Shown one piece after another: positions 1 through 7,930 of a stretch of DNA of 64,000 nucleotides. Numbering within the stretch: the first letter of the stretch is position 1; each line of letters opens with the position of its first letter. A program made the position numbers and the translations under genes. The notes beneath the pieces were generated by a model that did not search any database, had not been told where the DNA came from, and worked only from the letters and a program-made list of their open reading frames with translations. This stretch comes from Eubacteriales bacterium (GTDB taxonomy: Bacteria; Bacillota; Clostridia; Lachnospirales; Lachnospiraceae). Location: NCBI GenBank assembly GCA_030536755.1, contig JAUNPJ010000001.1:124001-188000 (forward strand), given 5' to 3'.

Positions 1-314
1 ATTTTTTGTCACGCTGTGATGGGCATAATACCTCTACGGATATTCATGACCAGCTGCTGATGAACCGGGGGCATATCTCCCAGGCTGTGGACAGCCTTTG
101 CAAAAGAAAATTTATTTCTGCTATACCAGATGAACGTGACAGACGCTACGTACACTATATTTTGCTGGACTCTGCCAGAGAGATTGTCCGGGAACTGTCG
201 ACGCAGTATGAGGAACTGAATTGCAAAATTCTGGATGGGATATCGGAAGAGGAATTGGAAATTTTCCAGAGCGTTGCTGCAAAAATACGAAATAACATGG
301 AAAAATTGATCTGA
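1..314 (+). CDS. MarR-family transcriptional regulator, C-terminal part (5' truncated by window edge)
   Basis: Only about the last 100 residues are present; the frame stays open to the left edge, so the true start lies outside the window. The visible part contains a recognition helix (around MNRGHISQAVDSLCKRKF), a basic wing turn (PDERDRRYVHY) and a long C-terminal helix pair, the usual order in MarR proteins, which bind DNA as dimers. No ligand or target can be inferred. The next gene, a DUF445 membrane protein, starts 114 bases downstream on the same strand and could be co-transcribed. The identification rests on the wing pattern only. Confidence 0.75.
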   Translation, partial: FLSRCDGHNTSTDIHDQLLMNRGHISQAVDSLCKRKFISAIPDERDRRYVHYILLDSAREIVRELSTQYEELNCKILDGISEEELEIFQSVAAKIRNNMEKLI

Positions 315-428
315 GGCGAATCGGAATATCCACGCATGGAAAATCGCACGTTGACAGATTCGTTTTCATGACGTATGATAGTTCCTGAAAAATAGTTTGC
401 ATGCAAACAAAAAAGGAGCTGTAAAAAT

Positions 429-1316
429 ATGAATATCATACGAATTCTTTTGCCGATTGCAGTTGGTGCTCTGATTGGCTACTGCACCAATTACATAGCG
501 ATCAAAATGTTGTTTCATCCAAGGAAACCAGTAACATTTATGGGAAAAACGCTTCCGTTTACACCGGGAGTCATACCAAAAAATCAGTCGCGGATTGCCC
601 AGGCGGTGGGCAGTGCCGTGGGAGAAAGCCTGCTGACCTCGGAAGACATCGTGGAGGCACTCAAAAGTGACGAAATCAAAGATGCCATTGCAAGGGAGAC
701 TGCCAGTCAGATTATGAATCCGGAAGTAACCCTGGTAAGCTGTGTGGAGAAATTCAGTCCTTCCGGTGCCAGTGAGACAATGGAGAAGCTTGGAGATATT
801 CTGACCGAAAAGGTTGTGGAAGGTGCCAGCCGCATTGACTATACAGATTTGATTTCCAAAACAGCTGTTCCTGCGATTTTACAGAAGGTACAAAATTCCA
901 TGCTTGCGATGTTTGTCAATGAGAATATGCTTCAGTCTTTTGTGGAACCGATCGGTGATTCGGTGCGATGGTATATGGAGGACAATGGAACAGAAATTTT
1001 CAGACCAATCGTTCAGAACGAAATAGATAAGATGCAGGATCTTTCTGTGAACGAAATGCTTGCTGCTGTGAAAGTAGATGAGGCATTTGTAGAAAAAACA
1101 GTAGGTGACCTCTACGATCAGCTTGTGGAGGAAAAAGCACAGGAGGCACTGAAGCATTTTCATATCGCAGATCTCGTGGAGAAGAAAGTCAACAGCATGA
1201 ATGTGGAAGAACTGGAGGCTCTTACCATGTCTGTCATGAAACAGGAACTTCAGGCGGTCATCAATCTGGGGGCTTTGATTGGTGCGGTCATTGGAATTAT
1301 TAATATTTTTATCTGA
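429..1316 (+). CDS. DUF445 family membrane protein (YheB-like)
   Basis: This 295-residue protein starts at an ATG preceded by AAAAGGAGC at good spacing. It begins with a hydrophobic segment carrying the family signature (residues about 5-35, ALIGYCTNYIAIKMLFHP, then PFTPGVIPKNQ) and ends with a second hydrophobic helix (about 276-295). Between them lies a long, mostly helical acidic region. This two-ended membrane layout is typical of DUF445/YheB proteins. The function of the family is not established, and nothing here adds to it. A terminator follows directly, so the gene is probably the last of a short transcript. Confidence 0.88.
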   Translation: MNIIRILLPIAVGALIGYCTNYIAIKMLFHPRKPVTFMGKTLPFTPGVIPKNQSRIAQAVGSAVGESLLTSEDIVEALKSDEIKDAIARETASQIMNPEVTLVSCVEKFSPSGASETMEKLGDILTEKVVEGASRIDYTDLISKTAVPAILQKVQNSMLAMFVNENMLQSFVEPIGDSVRWYMEDNGTEIFRPIVQNEIDKMQDLSVNEMLAAVKVDEAFVEKTVGDLYDQLVEEKAQEALKHFHIADLVEKKVNSMNVEELEALTMSVMKQELQAVINLGALIGAVIGIINIFI

Positions 1317-1320
1317 TCAG

Positions 1321-1350
1321 AGAACAGGGCGTGAGAATGCTCTGTTTTTT
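1321..1350 (+). terminator. Rho-independent terminator after the DUF445 gene
   Basis: An ACAGGGC / GCTCTGT stem (one G-T pair) with an 8-base loop is followed directly by six T residues, just after the stop codon of the DUF445 gene. Confidence 0.75.
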
Positions 1351-1376
1351 GATTTGTGAAAAAAGAATGAACGCTA

Positions 1377-1433
1377 TTGACAAAAAATATTTTTTTATGA
1401 TAATATTTTAAAATCAAATAGTTTAAAATTAAA
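1377..1433 (+). promoter_or_regulatory. Promoter with two direct AT-rich repeats ahead of the winged-helix/citrate synthase pair
   Basis: TTGACA (1377-1382) and GATAAT (1399-1404) are separated by 16 bases, a good vegetative-type promoter. Immediately downstream, TTTAAAATCAAA (1407-1418) and TTTAAAATTAAA (1422-1433) form a direct repeat with one mismatch, 15 bases apart, where the transcript would begin. The placement would suit a repressor site, perhaps for the regulator encoded just downstream; that link is inference. Confidence 0.55.
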
Positions 1434-1496
1434 ATATATAGGAGCAGCTGTTTGCTACTCCTTGTTTTTATAACAGCAAAGGAGGATATGGGCAGA

Positions 1497-1991
1497 ATGG
1501 GAAATATTGATATTACAAAATTATCAAATGAACTGACTTATCACAGATATCTGATGAACCGTGGAAAGGTTAAAGACTTTTTTGAACAGATGAGTATTCC
1601 AGAGTATATTGCATTGCATACGATTGAGAAAAACGGTGCAGAGTCGGATATCTATGAGGGAAGAACGTATTTAAAAGAACTGTCGGAGAAAATGCAGCTG
1701 ACAATCCGTCAGACTTCAAAGATGATCGGCAGCCTGAGAGACAGAGGACTTGTAATATGGTCTCACGATGGCAATGGAAGTGAGGGAACTTACGTTACCA
1801 TCACAGAAAACGGACAGAAGCTTTTGAAAACGCAGGAAGAAATCCTGAAAAATTACTATGAGAAGGTAATCGGGAAGTTTGGAAAGGACAATATGATCCA
1901 TCTTCTTCAGATGATGAAACAGCTGGAAACGATTATGAGCAGTGAAATGGAAGAATGGGAGGAAGAAGCCGATGGAGAATTTGACGAATGA
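1497..1991 (+). CDS. MarR-like winged-helix regulator
   Basis: The protein has about 164 residues. AGGAGG at 1480-1485 is too close to the ATG at 1488 and fits the ATG at 1497 better, so the latter is taken. The central region (LKELSEKMQLTIRQTSKMIG, then SLRDRGLVIW and a wing ending in GTYVTIT) reads as a winged helix with MarR-like order. It is followed by a long helix rich in Lys and Glu and a very acidic tail. The gene overlaps the start of citrate synthase by 20 bases, so the two are translationally coupled and this protein may regulate the pair. No ligand can be inferred. Confidence 0.7.
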   Translation: MGNIDITKLSNELTYHRYLMNRGKVKDFFEQMSIPEYIALHTIEKNGAESDIYEGRTYLKELSEKMQLTIRQTSKMIGSLRDRGLVIWSHDGNGSEGTYVTITENGQKLLKTQEEILKNYYEKVIGKFGKDNMIHLLQMMKQLETIMSSEMEEWEEEADGEFDE

Positions 1992-3300
1992 TTATATGAA
2001 ACAGCAGGAAGCAATCTGCCGCAAAAATGACAGCATTGCACTTCGCCTGTATGAGGAATATGGCGTAAATCGGGGACTGCGCGATGAGAATGGAAATGGT
2101 GTTCTGACAGGACTGACCAACATTTCAAAGATTGTATCCTCGAAAATCGTGGACGGGAAAAAAGTTTCCTGCGACGGAGAATTATGGTATCGCGGCTATC
2201 GGGTGGAGAAGTTGATTCAGGATCTGGGGAAAGACCAGCTGGGATTTGAAAAAATTGCTTATCTTTTGCTGATGGGAGAACTGCCCGATCAAAAGCAGGA
2301 GGAAGAGTTCAAACATTACATTGGACAGTATCGGATTTTGCCGACGAATTTTGTCAGAGACGTAATTATGAAGGCACCTACGGAGGATATCATGAATTCT
2401 ATGACAAAGAGTATTCTTACTCTGGCGTCGTATGATAAAAATGCAAAAGATATCAGCGTCAGCAATTCTCTGCGCCAGTGTATTCAGCTGATCAGCCAGA
2501 TGCCGCTTCTCGCTGTATATGGATACAATGCCTATATTCATTATGAAAAAGGCGCCAGCATGTTTATCCATCATCCGGATCCAGAACTTTCCACAGCAGA
2601 AAATCTGCTGATGCTGATGCGCCCTGACCAGAAATATACCAAAACAGAAGCAAAGGTTCTGGATACGGCACTGCTTCTTCATATGGAGCATGGAGGTGGA
2701 AACAATTCTACCTTTACTACCAGAGTCGTCACATCCTCCGGCTCCGATGCGTACTCGACGATGGCGGCGGCGATGTCTTCTCTGAAAGGACCAAAGCATG
2801 GAGGTGCTAACATTAAGGTCATGGAGATGATGGAAGATATTCGTGAGCATGTCCGTGACTTTGATGATAAAGAGGAAATCGCGGCTTATCTGGAAAAGAT
2901 TATCAATAAGGAGGCATTTGACAAAAAAGGTCTGGTTTATGGAATTGGACATGCGATTTATTCGTTATCCGACCCGAGAGAGCGCATCTTTAAACAGTAT
3001 GTTGAAAAGCTGGCAGCAGAAAAGGGCAGAGAGGAAGATATGCGGCTCTATCAGAATATTGAAGATTTGGCACCGGAACTGATTGCCAAAAAGAGACATA
3101 TTTTCAAAGGAGTCAGCCCGAATGTCGATTTTTACAGTGGATTTGTGTACGATATGCTGGGAATTCCGGTGGAACTGTATACTGCAATGTTTGCAACGGC
3201 CAGAATTGTGGGGTGGAGTGCACACCGCATTGAGGAACTGATCTGTACCGATAAGATTATCCGTCCAGCCTATATGAGTGTGATGGAAGAAAAAGAATAA
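1972..3300 (+). CDS. Citrate/2-methylcitrate synthase
   Basis: This 442-residue enzyme condenses acetyl-CoA with oxaloacetate (or propionyl-CoA in the 2-methylcitrate branch). The three expected catalytic residues are visible: His276 in GPKHGGAN, His327 in GIGHAIY and Asp386 in NVDFYSG. The upstream HGGGNNSTF block, normally involved in oxaloacetate binding, is also present. The start at 1972 is chosen because GGGAGG lies 10 bases before it; the gene begins inside the preceding regulator. In anaerobes without a full TCA cycle this enzyme usually feeds glutamate synthesis. No aconitase or isocitrate dehydrogenase gene is next to it here. Substrate choice cannot be settled from sequence. Confidence 0.93.
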   Translation: MENLTNDYMKQQEAICRKNDSIALRLYEEYGVNRGLRDENGNGVLTGLTNISKIVSSKIVDGKKVSCDGELWYRGYRVEKLIQDLGKDQLGFEKIAYLLLMGELPDQKQEEEFKHYIGQYRILPTNFVRDVIMKAPTEDIMNSMTKSILTLASYDKNAKDISVSNSLRQCIQLISQMPLLAVYGYNAYIHYEKGASMFIHHPDPELSTAENLLMLMRPDQKYTKTEAKVLDTALLLHMEHGGGNNSTFTTRVVTSSGSDAYSTMAAAMSSLKGPKHGGANIKVMEMMEDIREHVRDFDDKEEIAAYLEKIINKEAFDKKGLVYGIGHAIYSLSDPRERIFKQYVEKLAAEKGREEDMRLYQNIEDLAPELIAKKRHIFKGVSPNVDFYSGFVYDMLGIPVELYTAMFATARIVGWSAHRIEELICTDKIIRPAYMSVMEEKE

Positions 3301-3301
3301 G

Positions 3302-3336
3302 GCAAGGGCGGCTTCGGCCGTCTGCTTTATTTTTTC
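3302..3336. terminator. Terminator between convergent citrate synthase and TetR genes
   Basis: A GC-rich stem (GGCGGC / GCCGTC) closed by a TTCG tetraloop is followed by TTTATTTTTT, directly after the citrate synthase stop. The left flank is not A-rich, so it mainly serves the + strand. Confidence 0.75.
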
Positions 3337-3950
3337 AGATTGTCGTATCCGCCCGCGGCAAATTTCATCAGCATGGCGTGGATTTCGTACCATGTCTCGT
3401 CTTTGGTCCAGTTCATGGCCTTGTTGACACTGAACGTTCCGTTGATGATAAAGAGCACAAGCATTTCAGCCTCTTTCTGAGAAAGGCTGAAATGATCTAT
3501 AAAAGCCGGAACCAGTTTTTTGCGCTGTGACTGGTAAATTTTGTTTACGACATAGCTGGACAGCGTCTCATCCTTGAAAATCGGGCGATATTTGGACAGC
3601 TGTCCGACTTTCTGCGTGACAGGAAGCATGGATTCGTGCCCGATGACAGAGCTTTCCTTATTATAATGCAAAAGATTGAGAATCTGGTCGATATCTTTAT
3701 CTGGATTATGGACGTTTTTTTCTGCTGTCTCCAGAGCCTCTGTCAAAAGTTCGTCGAGTACATCGGTAAGTGTCTTGTAATGGAGATAAAAAGTAGCTCT
3801 TGTAATGTTGGCACGCTTGCATACCTCTGTGACCGTGATCTGTTCAAAATTTTTGTAGTATAAAACATCCAGAAGAGAATCCTGGATGATTTTTTTTGTG
3901 TATAAAGTTCGATGATCTGTTTTTCGTGTCTTTTTATTTTCTTTTTCCAT
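3327..3950 (-). CDS. TetR/AcrR-family regulator, likely of the phosphate transporter
   Basis: The 207-residue protein has a classic N-terminal TetR helix-turn-helix (about residues 35-62: ITVTEVCKRANITRATFYLHY) and a longer helical C-terminal half that would bind a ligand and dimerise. An AAGGAC ribosome site lies 6 bases before the ATG. The gene is divergent from the Na/phosphate cotransporter, with 168 bases between them containing a 16-base direct repeat. Control of the transporter and of itself is the simplest reading. The ligand is unknown. Confidence 0.88.
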   Translation of the reverse strand: MEKENKKTRKTDHRTLYTKKIIQDSLLDVLYYKNFEQITVTEVCKRANITRATFYLHYKTLTDVLDELLTEALETAEKNVHNPDKDIDQILNLLHYNKESSVIGHESMLPVTQKVGQLSKYRPIFKDETLSSYVVNKIYQSQRKKLVPAFIDHFSLSQKEAEMLVLFIINGTFSVNKAMNWTKDETWYEIHAMLMKFAAGGYDNLKK

Positions 3951-3993
3951 TTTTTGTCCTTATCTGCAAAAGTTCTTAACAAATATCTGATTT

Positions 3994-4084
3994 TGTCAAG
4001 AAATATACATTTTTGTCAAAATTGTCAGTTGTATTCTATGTGTAAATTATGTTAAATATTATACGGAATGTCAAGAAATTTACA
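3994..4084. promoter_or_regulatory. Direct-repeat operator candidates between TetR and Na/Pi transporter genes
   Basis: TGTCAAGAAATATACA (3994-4009) recurs as TGTCAAGAAATTTACA (4069-4084), 15 of 16 bases identical and 75 bases apart, with a further TTTTGTCAAAATTGTCA stretch near the first copy. A weak promoter for the transporter, TTGTCA (4022-4027) and AATTAT (4045-4050) with 17-base spacing, lies between the copies. The pair is a plausible binding site for the adjacent TetR protein; this is inference. Confidence 0.45.
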
Positions 4085-4118
4085 AAAAAATTACATAAGA
4101 AAATAGGAGCAAACGAAA

Positions 4119-5756
4119 ATGGGAATTAACAACATTATACTGCTGCTTGGGGGACTTGGCCTTTTTCTGTTCGGTATGAGCTACATGGGAGAGGGACTTG
4201 AGCTTGCAGCAGGACCAAAGATGAAAGACCTGTTGGAGAAACTCACCCGTAACCGGGTGATCGGATTTTTGCTTGGTATGCTGGTAACCGTTGTCATTCA
4301 GTCTTCTTCTGCGACAACGGTTATGGTCATGGGCTTTATCAATGCCGGAATTATGGATCTGGCACAGGCTGCCGGCGTTATCATGGGTGCGAACATTGGT
4401 ACGACTATCACCAGTATCATCATTGCGTTGGACGTATCCGGTATTGCACCGCTTTGTATCTGTATCGGTGCTGCCATGATGCTTTACACCAAGAAGAAAA
4501 ATATCCGTTACACCGGACAGGTTATTCTTGGATTTGGAATGCTGTTTTTGGGACTGGACACCATGAGCGGGGCTATGGCGCCGCTGAAGGATTCTCAGGT
4601 ATTCCAGGAGTTTATTCTGAATGCCAAAAATCCGCTTCTTGGATTCCTTGTCGGACTTGTATTCTGTTCGGTAATCCAGAGCTCTTCTGCGGCTGTCGGT
4701 GTCATTCAGGCACTGGCGATGCAGGGATTGATGCCGCTTCACTTTGGCGCGTACATCATCTGCGGAATCAACGTGGGATCTGCGACACCGGCGCTGCTGT
4801 CTTCGTTTAATGCGAAGAACAATGCAAAACGTGCGGCTTTGATTTATCTGACCTTCAATGTGATAGGTTCCATCATCTTTATACCGCTTACGATGATCAC
4901 ACCGATCACGAGCATGATCGAGGCGGTCGTACCGGATCCGAAATTCAGGATCTCCATGTATCACATCATCTTTAAGCTGGTGACCGGTATGATTCTCCTG
5001 CCATGTATCAACTGGGTAGTAACCTTCACCTATAAGCTGGTTCCGAAGAAAGAGCATGAAAGTGCATTCCGCCTTCAGTATATCGACCCGGATATGCAGG
5101 GTTCACCGGCTGTTATGTCTCTGCAGGTAGAAAAAGAAGTCAATCGTATGGCAGACCTGGTATGTGAAAATCTGGAAGCTGCATCGAATGGTCTGATTAA
5201 TGCAGATATATCAGAAACGCACAATATTCAGGAGCGGGAGCAGATCATCGATTATCTGGCAGCAGCAATTACCGATTATCTGGTAAAAGCCAACTCCACA
5301 GAGATGCCGGAAAAGGTTGCCCGTTATCTGGGTGATACCTTCCATGTAATCAACGATCTGGAGCAGATTGGAGATCATGCCGTGAAGATTTGCATGCAGA
5401 CGGAAAAATGTGCAGGTGCACGTATGACCTATTCCAAATCTGCAAAAAGTGATCTGGAAAAAATCTATGAGGCGGACAGAAAACTTCTGGGTGATGCATT
5501 GGAATATTTTAAGGAAAATGAAATCTCTGCGGAGGAATGGTTCAAATTCAAAAAGACAGAGAAGAAGATCAACCGGAACATATCTAAGGCACAGAGCGGT
5601 CATATGGAGCGTATGAAATCCGGAAAATGTGGCTCTGAGCAGGGACTGACATTTATCGAGGCGCTGAACAGTTACTCCAGAATTGTGAATCATGTATCCA
5701 ACATTGCGGAAATCAGAAGTATCAACCGACTGGAAGCAATGAGAAAAATTGTATAA
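4119..5756 (+). CDS. Na+/phosphate cotransporter family protein with PhoU-like C-terminal domain
   Basis: The 545-residue membrane protein has two inverted NptA-type repeats, each with the family QSSSA signature (about residues 58-62 and 186-190), embedded in a hydrophobic core of about 330 residues. A cytoplasmic helical domain follows (about 345-545) that resembles PhoU four-helix repeats (IIDYLAAAITDYL and HVINDLEQIGDHAVKI). The family imports inorganic phosphate with sodium, and the PhoU-like part is thought to modulate uptake. GGAGCAAACGAAA precedes the ATG. It is transcribed alone and ends in a bidirectional terminator. Phosphate as substrate is from family knowledge. Confidence 0.9.
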   Translation: MGINNIILLLGGLGLFLFGMSYMGEGLELAAGPKMKDLLEKLTRNRVIGFLLGMLVTVVIQSSSATTVMVMGFINAGIMDLAQAAGVIMGANIGTTITSIIIALDVSGIAPLCICIGAAMMLYTKKKNIRYTGQVILGFGMLFLGLDTMSGAMAPLKDSQVFQEFILNAKNPLLGFLVGLVFCSVIQSSSAAVGVIQALAMQGLMPLHFGAYIICGINVGSATPALLSSFNAKNNAKRAALIYLTFNVIGSIIFIPLTMITPITSMIEAVVPDPKFRISMYHIIFKLVTGMILLPCINWVVTFTYKLVPKKEHESAFRLQYIDPDMQGSPAVMSLQVEKEVNRMADLVCENLEAASNGLINADISETHNIQEREQIIDYLAAAITDYLVKANSTEMPEKVARYLGDTFHVINDLEQIGDHAVKICMQTEKCAGARMTYSKSAKSDLEKIYEADRKLLGDALEYFKENEISAEEWFKFKKTEKKINRNISKAQSGHMERMKSGKCGSEQGLTFIEALNSYSRIVNHVSNIAEIRSINRLEAMRKIV

Positions 5757-5771
5757 GAAAGATAGGTATGA

Positions 5772-5806
5772 AAAAAGCACGAGAGATAAAACTTTCGTGC
5801 TTTTTA
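5772..5806. terminator. Bidirectional terminator between Na/Pi transporter and TetR gene
   Basis: AAGCACGA / TCGTGCTT forms a perfect 8-bp stem with A-rich sequence on the left and TTTTT on the right, so it can stop both convergent transcripts. Confidence 0.85.
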
Positions 5807-6418
5807 TAATACCGTCAGATAATTCAGTGCGCCTTCTGGTGTGCCACTGCCCTTTTCCAGCAGATGAATCAATTCTTGAATAGTCTTTTCAATCTCATCC
5901 TCTGAAGAAGGAACTAACGTGTTATCGAGTTTTACGGTCAGGACAATCAAAACGATTTCGGCCAGAGCAGACGGAGACAGGCAGTGTGTGCTTCCCTCCT
6001 GCATGGCCTGTTCGATGATTGCAGTCACTTCCGGTTTTAATTCGGAAATCAGGTGAGAGATGTACTTCTGATGTAGAAATGCCTGGTCCTGATCGCTGTT
6101 GTACATGGCACTTTGCCGCTGTTTCAGAAAGACAGAGGAGGAGCTTCGACATGCCTGAAAGATCATAGCCATTCTTGTAAATGGAGAGATGTCTGTCTGT
6201 TTGGCCAGATTTTTGGCAGTCTCCAGAGGCTTCTCGTAATTTCGGGCTACCAGAGCCTCCCAGATTGCTTCTTTCGAAGGAAAATAGTAATAAATGCTTC
6301 CTTTGCCGATTCCGGCTTCCTGGGCAATCTCGCTGACTGAGATTGTTTTCATGTCTTTGTTTTCCAATAATGTCTGGAGCGCATCCAGAATTTTGTCATA
6401 TTTTGTTGAATTTGGCAT
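5804..6418 (-). CDS. TetR/AcrR-family repressor divergent from the lipid/condensation operon
   Basis: The protein has 204 residues when started at the ATG at 6418, which has GGAGG seven bases upstream; an in-frame ATG ten codons earlier has no ribosome site. The N-terminal domain is a clear TetR helix-turn-helix (about residues 22-46: ISVSEIAQEAGIGKGSIYYY) followed by FPSKEAIWEAL. The C-terminal half is helical and would sense a small molecule. It lies divergent to the five-gene SCP2/hydrolase/condensation/ACP/ligase operon, whose promoter is bracketed by two palindromes suited to this family. It is probably the local repressor; the ligand is unknown but could be an acyl or lipid compound. 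Confidence 0.9.
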   Translation of the reverse strand: MPNSTKYDKILDALQTLLENKDMKTISVSEIAQEAGIGKGSIYYYFPSKEAIWEALVARNYEKPLETAKNLAKQTDISPFTRMAMIFQACRSSSSVFLKQRQSAMYNSDQDQAFLHQKYISHLISELKPEVTAIIEQAMQEGSTHCLSPSALAEIVLIVLTVKLDNTLVPSSEDEIEKTIQELIHLLEKGSGTPEGALNYLTVL

Positions 6419-6430
6419 ATACAATCCTCC

Positions 6431-6464
6431 ATAGTTAACTATCTTCATAGTATATCACAGTTAA
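6431..6464. promoter_or_regulatory. Palindromes and promoter of the TetR gene (minus strand)
   Basis: ATAGTTAACTAT (6431-6442) is a perfect 12-base palindrome just upstream of the TetR ribosome site. TTAACT (6435-6440) also pairs with AGTTAA (6459-6464). On the minus strand TATACT (6454-6449) could be a -10 element with a weak TTGTTT -35 18 bases further up. The symmetry differs from the GACC-NCT-GGTC sites nearer the operon, so a second regulator or chance are both possible. Confidence 0.4.
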
Positions 6465-6536
6465 AGTGCAGGAAACAACTGGGAAAGAATACAAAAAATG
6501 GGAAAAAATTTGTCGGAAATTTTGGATGAGAAATAG

Positions 6537-6594
6537 TTGACCGCTGGTCGAAAAAGTGATATTTTGTTTAAGAAACAAGTCGACCACTGGTCGA
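6537..6594 (+). promoter_or_regulatory. Operon promoter bracketed by two TetR-type operators
   Basis: TTGACC (6537-6542) and TATTTT (6560-6565) are 17 bases apart and fit a promoter for the SCP2 operon. Two inverted repeats share the core GACC-N3-GGTC: GACCGCTGGTC at 6539-6549, overlapping the -35 element, and TCGACCACTGGTCGA at 6580-6594, a perfect 15-base palindrome just after the expected start point. The cores are 43 bases apart, about four helical turns. Occupancy of either would block the promoter. The likely binder is the divergently encoded TetR protein. Confidence 0.7.
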
Positions 6595-6616
6595 AATCGA
6601 ATGGAGGATAAAAGAT

Positions 6617-6949
6617 ATGACTTATGCAGAGTTCTTTTCAGAGATAAAAGGAAAATTTATGGAGGCGGATGTGAGCGATGTAACAGAGCATCTTGCATAC
6701 CAGTTTAATATTATCGGGGATGCAGAAGGCATCTTTTATGTGGAGGTAAAAGACGGACAGCTTTCTGTAGAGCCTTATGAATATTTTGACAGAGATGTTA
6801 TTTTTATCGGTAAGGCAGAGACTTTTATGAAGATCGCAGAAGGAAAACTGGATCCTGTTCTTGCAGTGACACTTCAGAAACTGAAGTTTGAGGGAAATGT
6901 AGACAAAGCTTTAAGATTAAAAGAATTGATTGACAGCAAACGGAAATAA
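6617..6949 (+). CDS. SCP2 sterol-binding-domain-like small protein
   Basis: The 110-residue protein looks like a single SCP2 (sterol carrier protein 2) fold: an N-terminal helix, a strand run (QFNIIGDAEGIFYVEVKDGQL), and helices ending in the common motif pattern TFMKIAEGKLDPVLAVTLQKLKF-like (LDPVLAV followed by KLKFEGN). SCP2 domains bind lipids or acyl-CoA in a hydrophobic tunnel. GGAGG sits nine bases before the ATG. It is the first gene of the TetR-controlled operon, which suggests it carries the lipid substrate or product of the downstream enzymes. That role is inference; the fold assignment is fairly secure. Confidence 0.8.
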   Translation: MTYAEFFSEIKGKFMEADVSDVTEHLAYQFNIIGDAEGIFYVEVKDGQLSVEPYEYFDRDVIFIGKAETFMKIAEGKLDPVLAVTLQKLKFEGNVDKALRLKELIDSKRK

Positions 6950-6985
6950 AATAAGAAAAGACAGCGGAAAGTAGATGAGGAAATT

Positions 6986-7930
6986 ATGAAAAAATTAGGT
7001 TTGGCAGGTGTCTTCCTCGGACTTCTTGCACTCTCAGAGGCGGGAGGCACAGCATATTTTTATCGAAGAACCATGATACGGAACAATGTGAAAGTAGAGC
7101 GCACCATGAAGATGTCCGGCACAGACTGGAGTCAGTATATTCCAAAAATTCAGCCAAGAAAGGAATATCTCATGGCTCAGCCGAGAGAAGATATTTATCA
7201 GGAATCGGATGATGGACTGATGCTTCATGCATCCTGGATTCCAAACAACAATGCCAAAAAAGTGGCAATCTGTTTTCACGGATATACAAGCAAGGGAATG
7301 AGTGACTATGTAGGACTTTCGGATTATTACCTGCATAACGGCTATGCGATGCTTCTCCCGGATGCAAGAGCGCATGGAGAGAGTGAAGGACATTATATCG
7401 GCTTCGGCTGTAAGGATCGTTACGATGCTCTGATGTGGATCAAATGGGTGATCCAAACCTGTGGAGAGGACGTGCAGATTCTGATTCACGGAACTTCCAT
7501 GGGAGGTGCGACTGTGTTGATGGCAAGCGGATTGGAGCTTCCCGAGCAGGTAAAAGGAATTGTCTCCGATTGTGCGTTTACTTCGCCGAAATATGTATTT
7601 ACACATGTACTGCACAGCATGTATCATTTGCCGGCTTTTCCAATGATCCAGATTGCAGATCGGGTAAATAAGAAGAAAGCCGGATACGGACTGGATGAGT
7701 GTAATGCAGCCAGAGAAGTACAAAAAGCAAAGATTCCTGTGCTGCTGATTCATGGAGACAGTGATACGTTTGTGCCTTGCTGGATGTGTGATGAGATTTA
7801 TGAAAACTGCGCAGCACCTGTGAAGAAAAAAATGATTGTAAAAGGTGCAGGACACGCAGAAAGTTACTTTAAAGATACCGAAGCTTACGAAAAAATGTTA
7901 ACGGAATTTATTGGAGGAATAATCAAATGA
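6986..7930 (+). CDS. Membrane-anchored alpha/beta hydrolase
   Basis: The protein has 314 residues with an N-terminal hydrophobic segment (about 4-26) that could anchor it with the catalytic domain outside, or act as a signal. The alpha/beta hydrolase triad is readable: Ser171 in HGTSMGG, Asp260 in GDSDTFVP and His290 in GAGHAES, with an oxyanion region HGYTSKGMSDY near 92. It is closest in look to the YqkD/Bem46-like serine hydrolases. GAGGAAATT precedes the ATG, and the stop overlaps the next gene by 4 bases (ATGA). In this operon it may release or trim an acyl product, as a thioesterase would; the substrate is unknown. Confidence 0.9.
   Translation: MKKLGLAGVFLGLLALSEAGGTAYFYRRTMIRNNVKVERTMKMSGTDWSQYIPKIQPRKEYLMAQPREDIYQESDDGLMLHASWIPNNNAKKVAICFHGYTSKGMSDYVGLSDYYLHNGYAMLLPDARAHGESEGHYIGFGCKDRYDALMWIKWVIQTCGEDVQILIHGTSMGGATVLMASGLELPEQVKGIVSDCAFTSPKYVFTHVLHSMYHLPAFPMIQIADRVNKKKAGYGLDECNAAREVQKAKIPVLLIHGDSDTFVPCWMCDEIYENCAAPVKKKMIVKGAGHAESYFKDTEAYEKMLTEFIGGIIK

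Noticed and set aside
2182..2952. 256-residue minus-strand frame
   Set aside because: It is antisense to citrate synthase, with no motif or ribosome site.
4080..5057. 325-residue frame on the minus strand
   Set aside because: It lies wholly opposite the Na/phosphate transporter and is rich in His, Arg and Asp from antisense codons, without a ribosome site or family motif.
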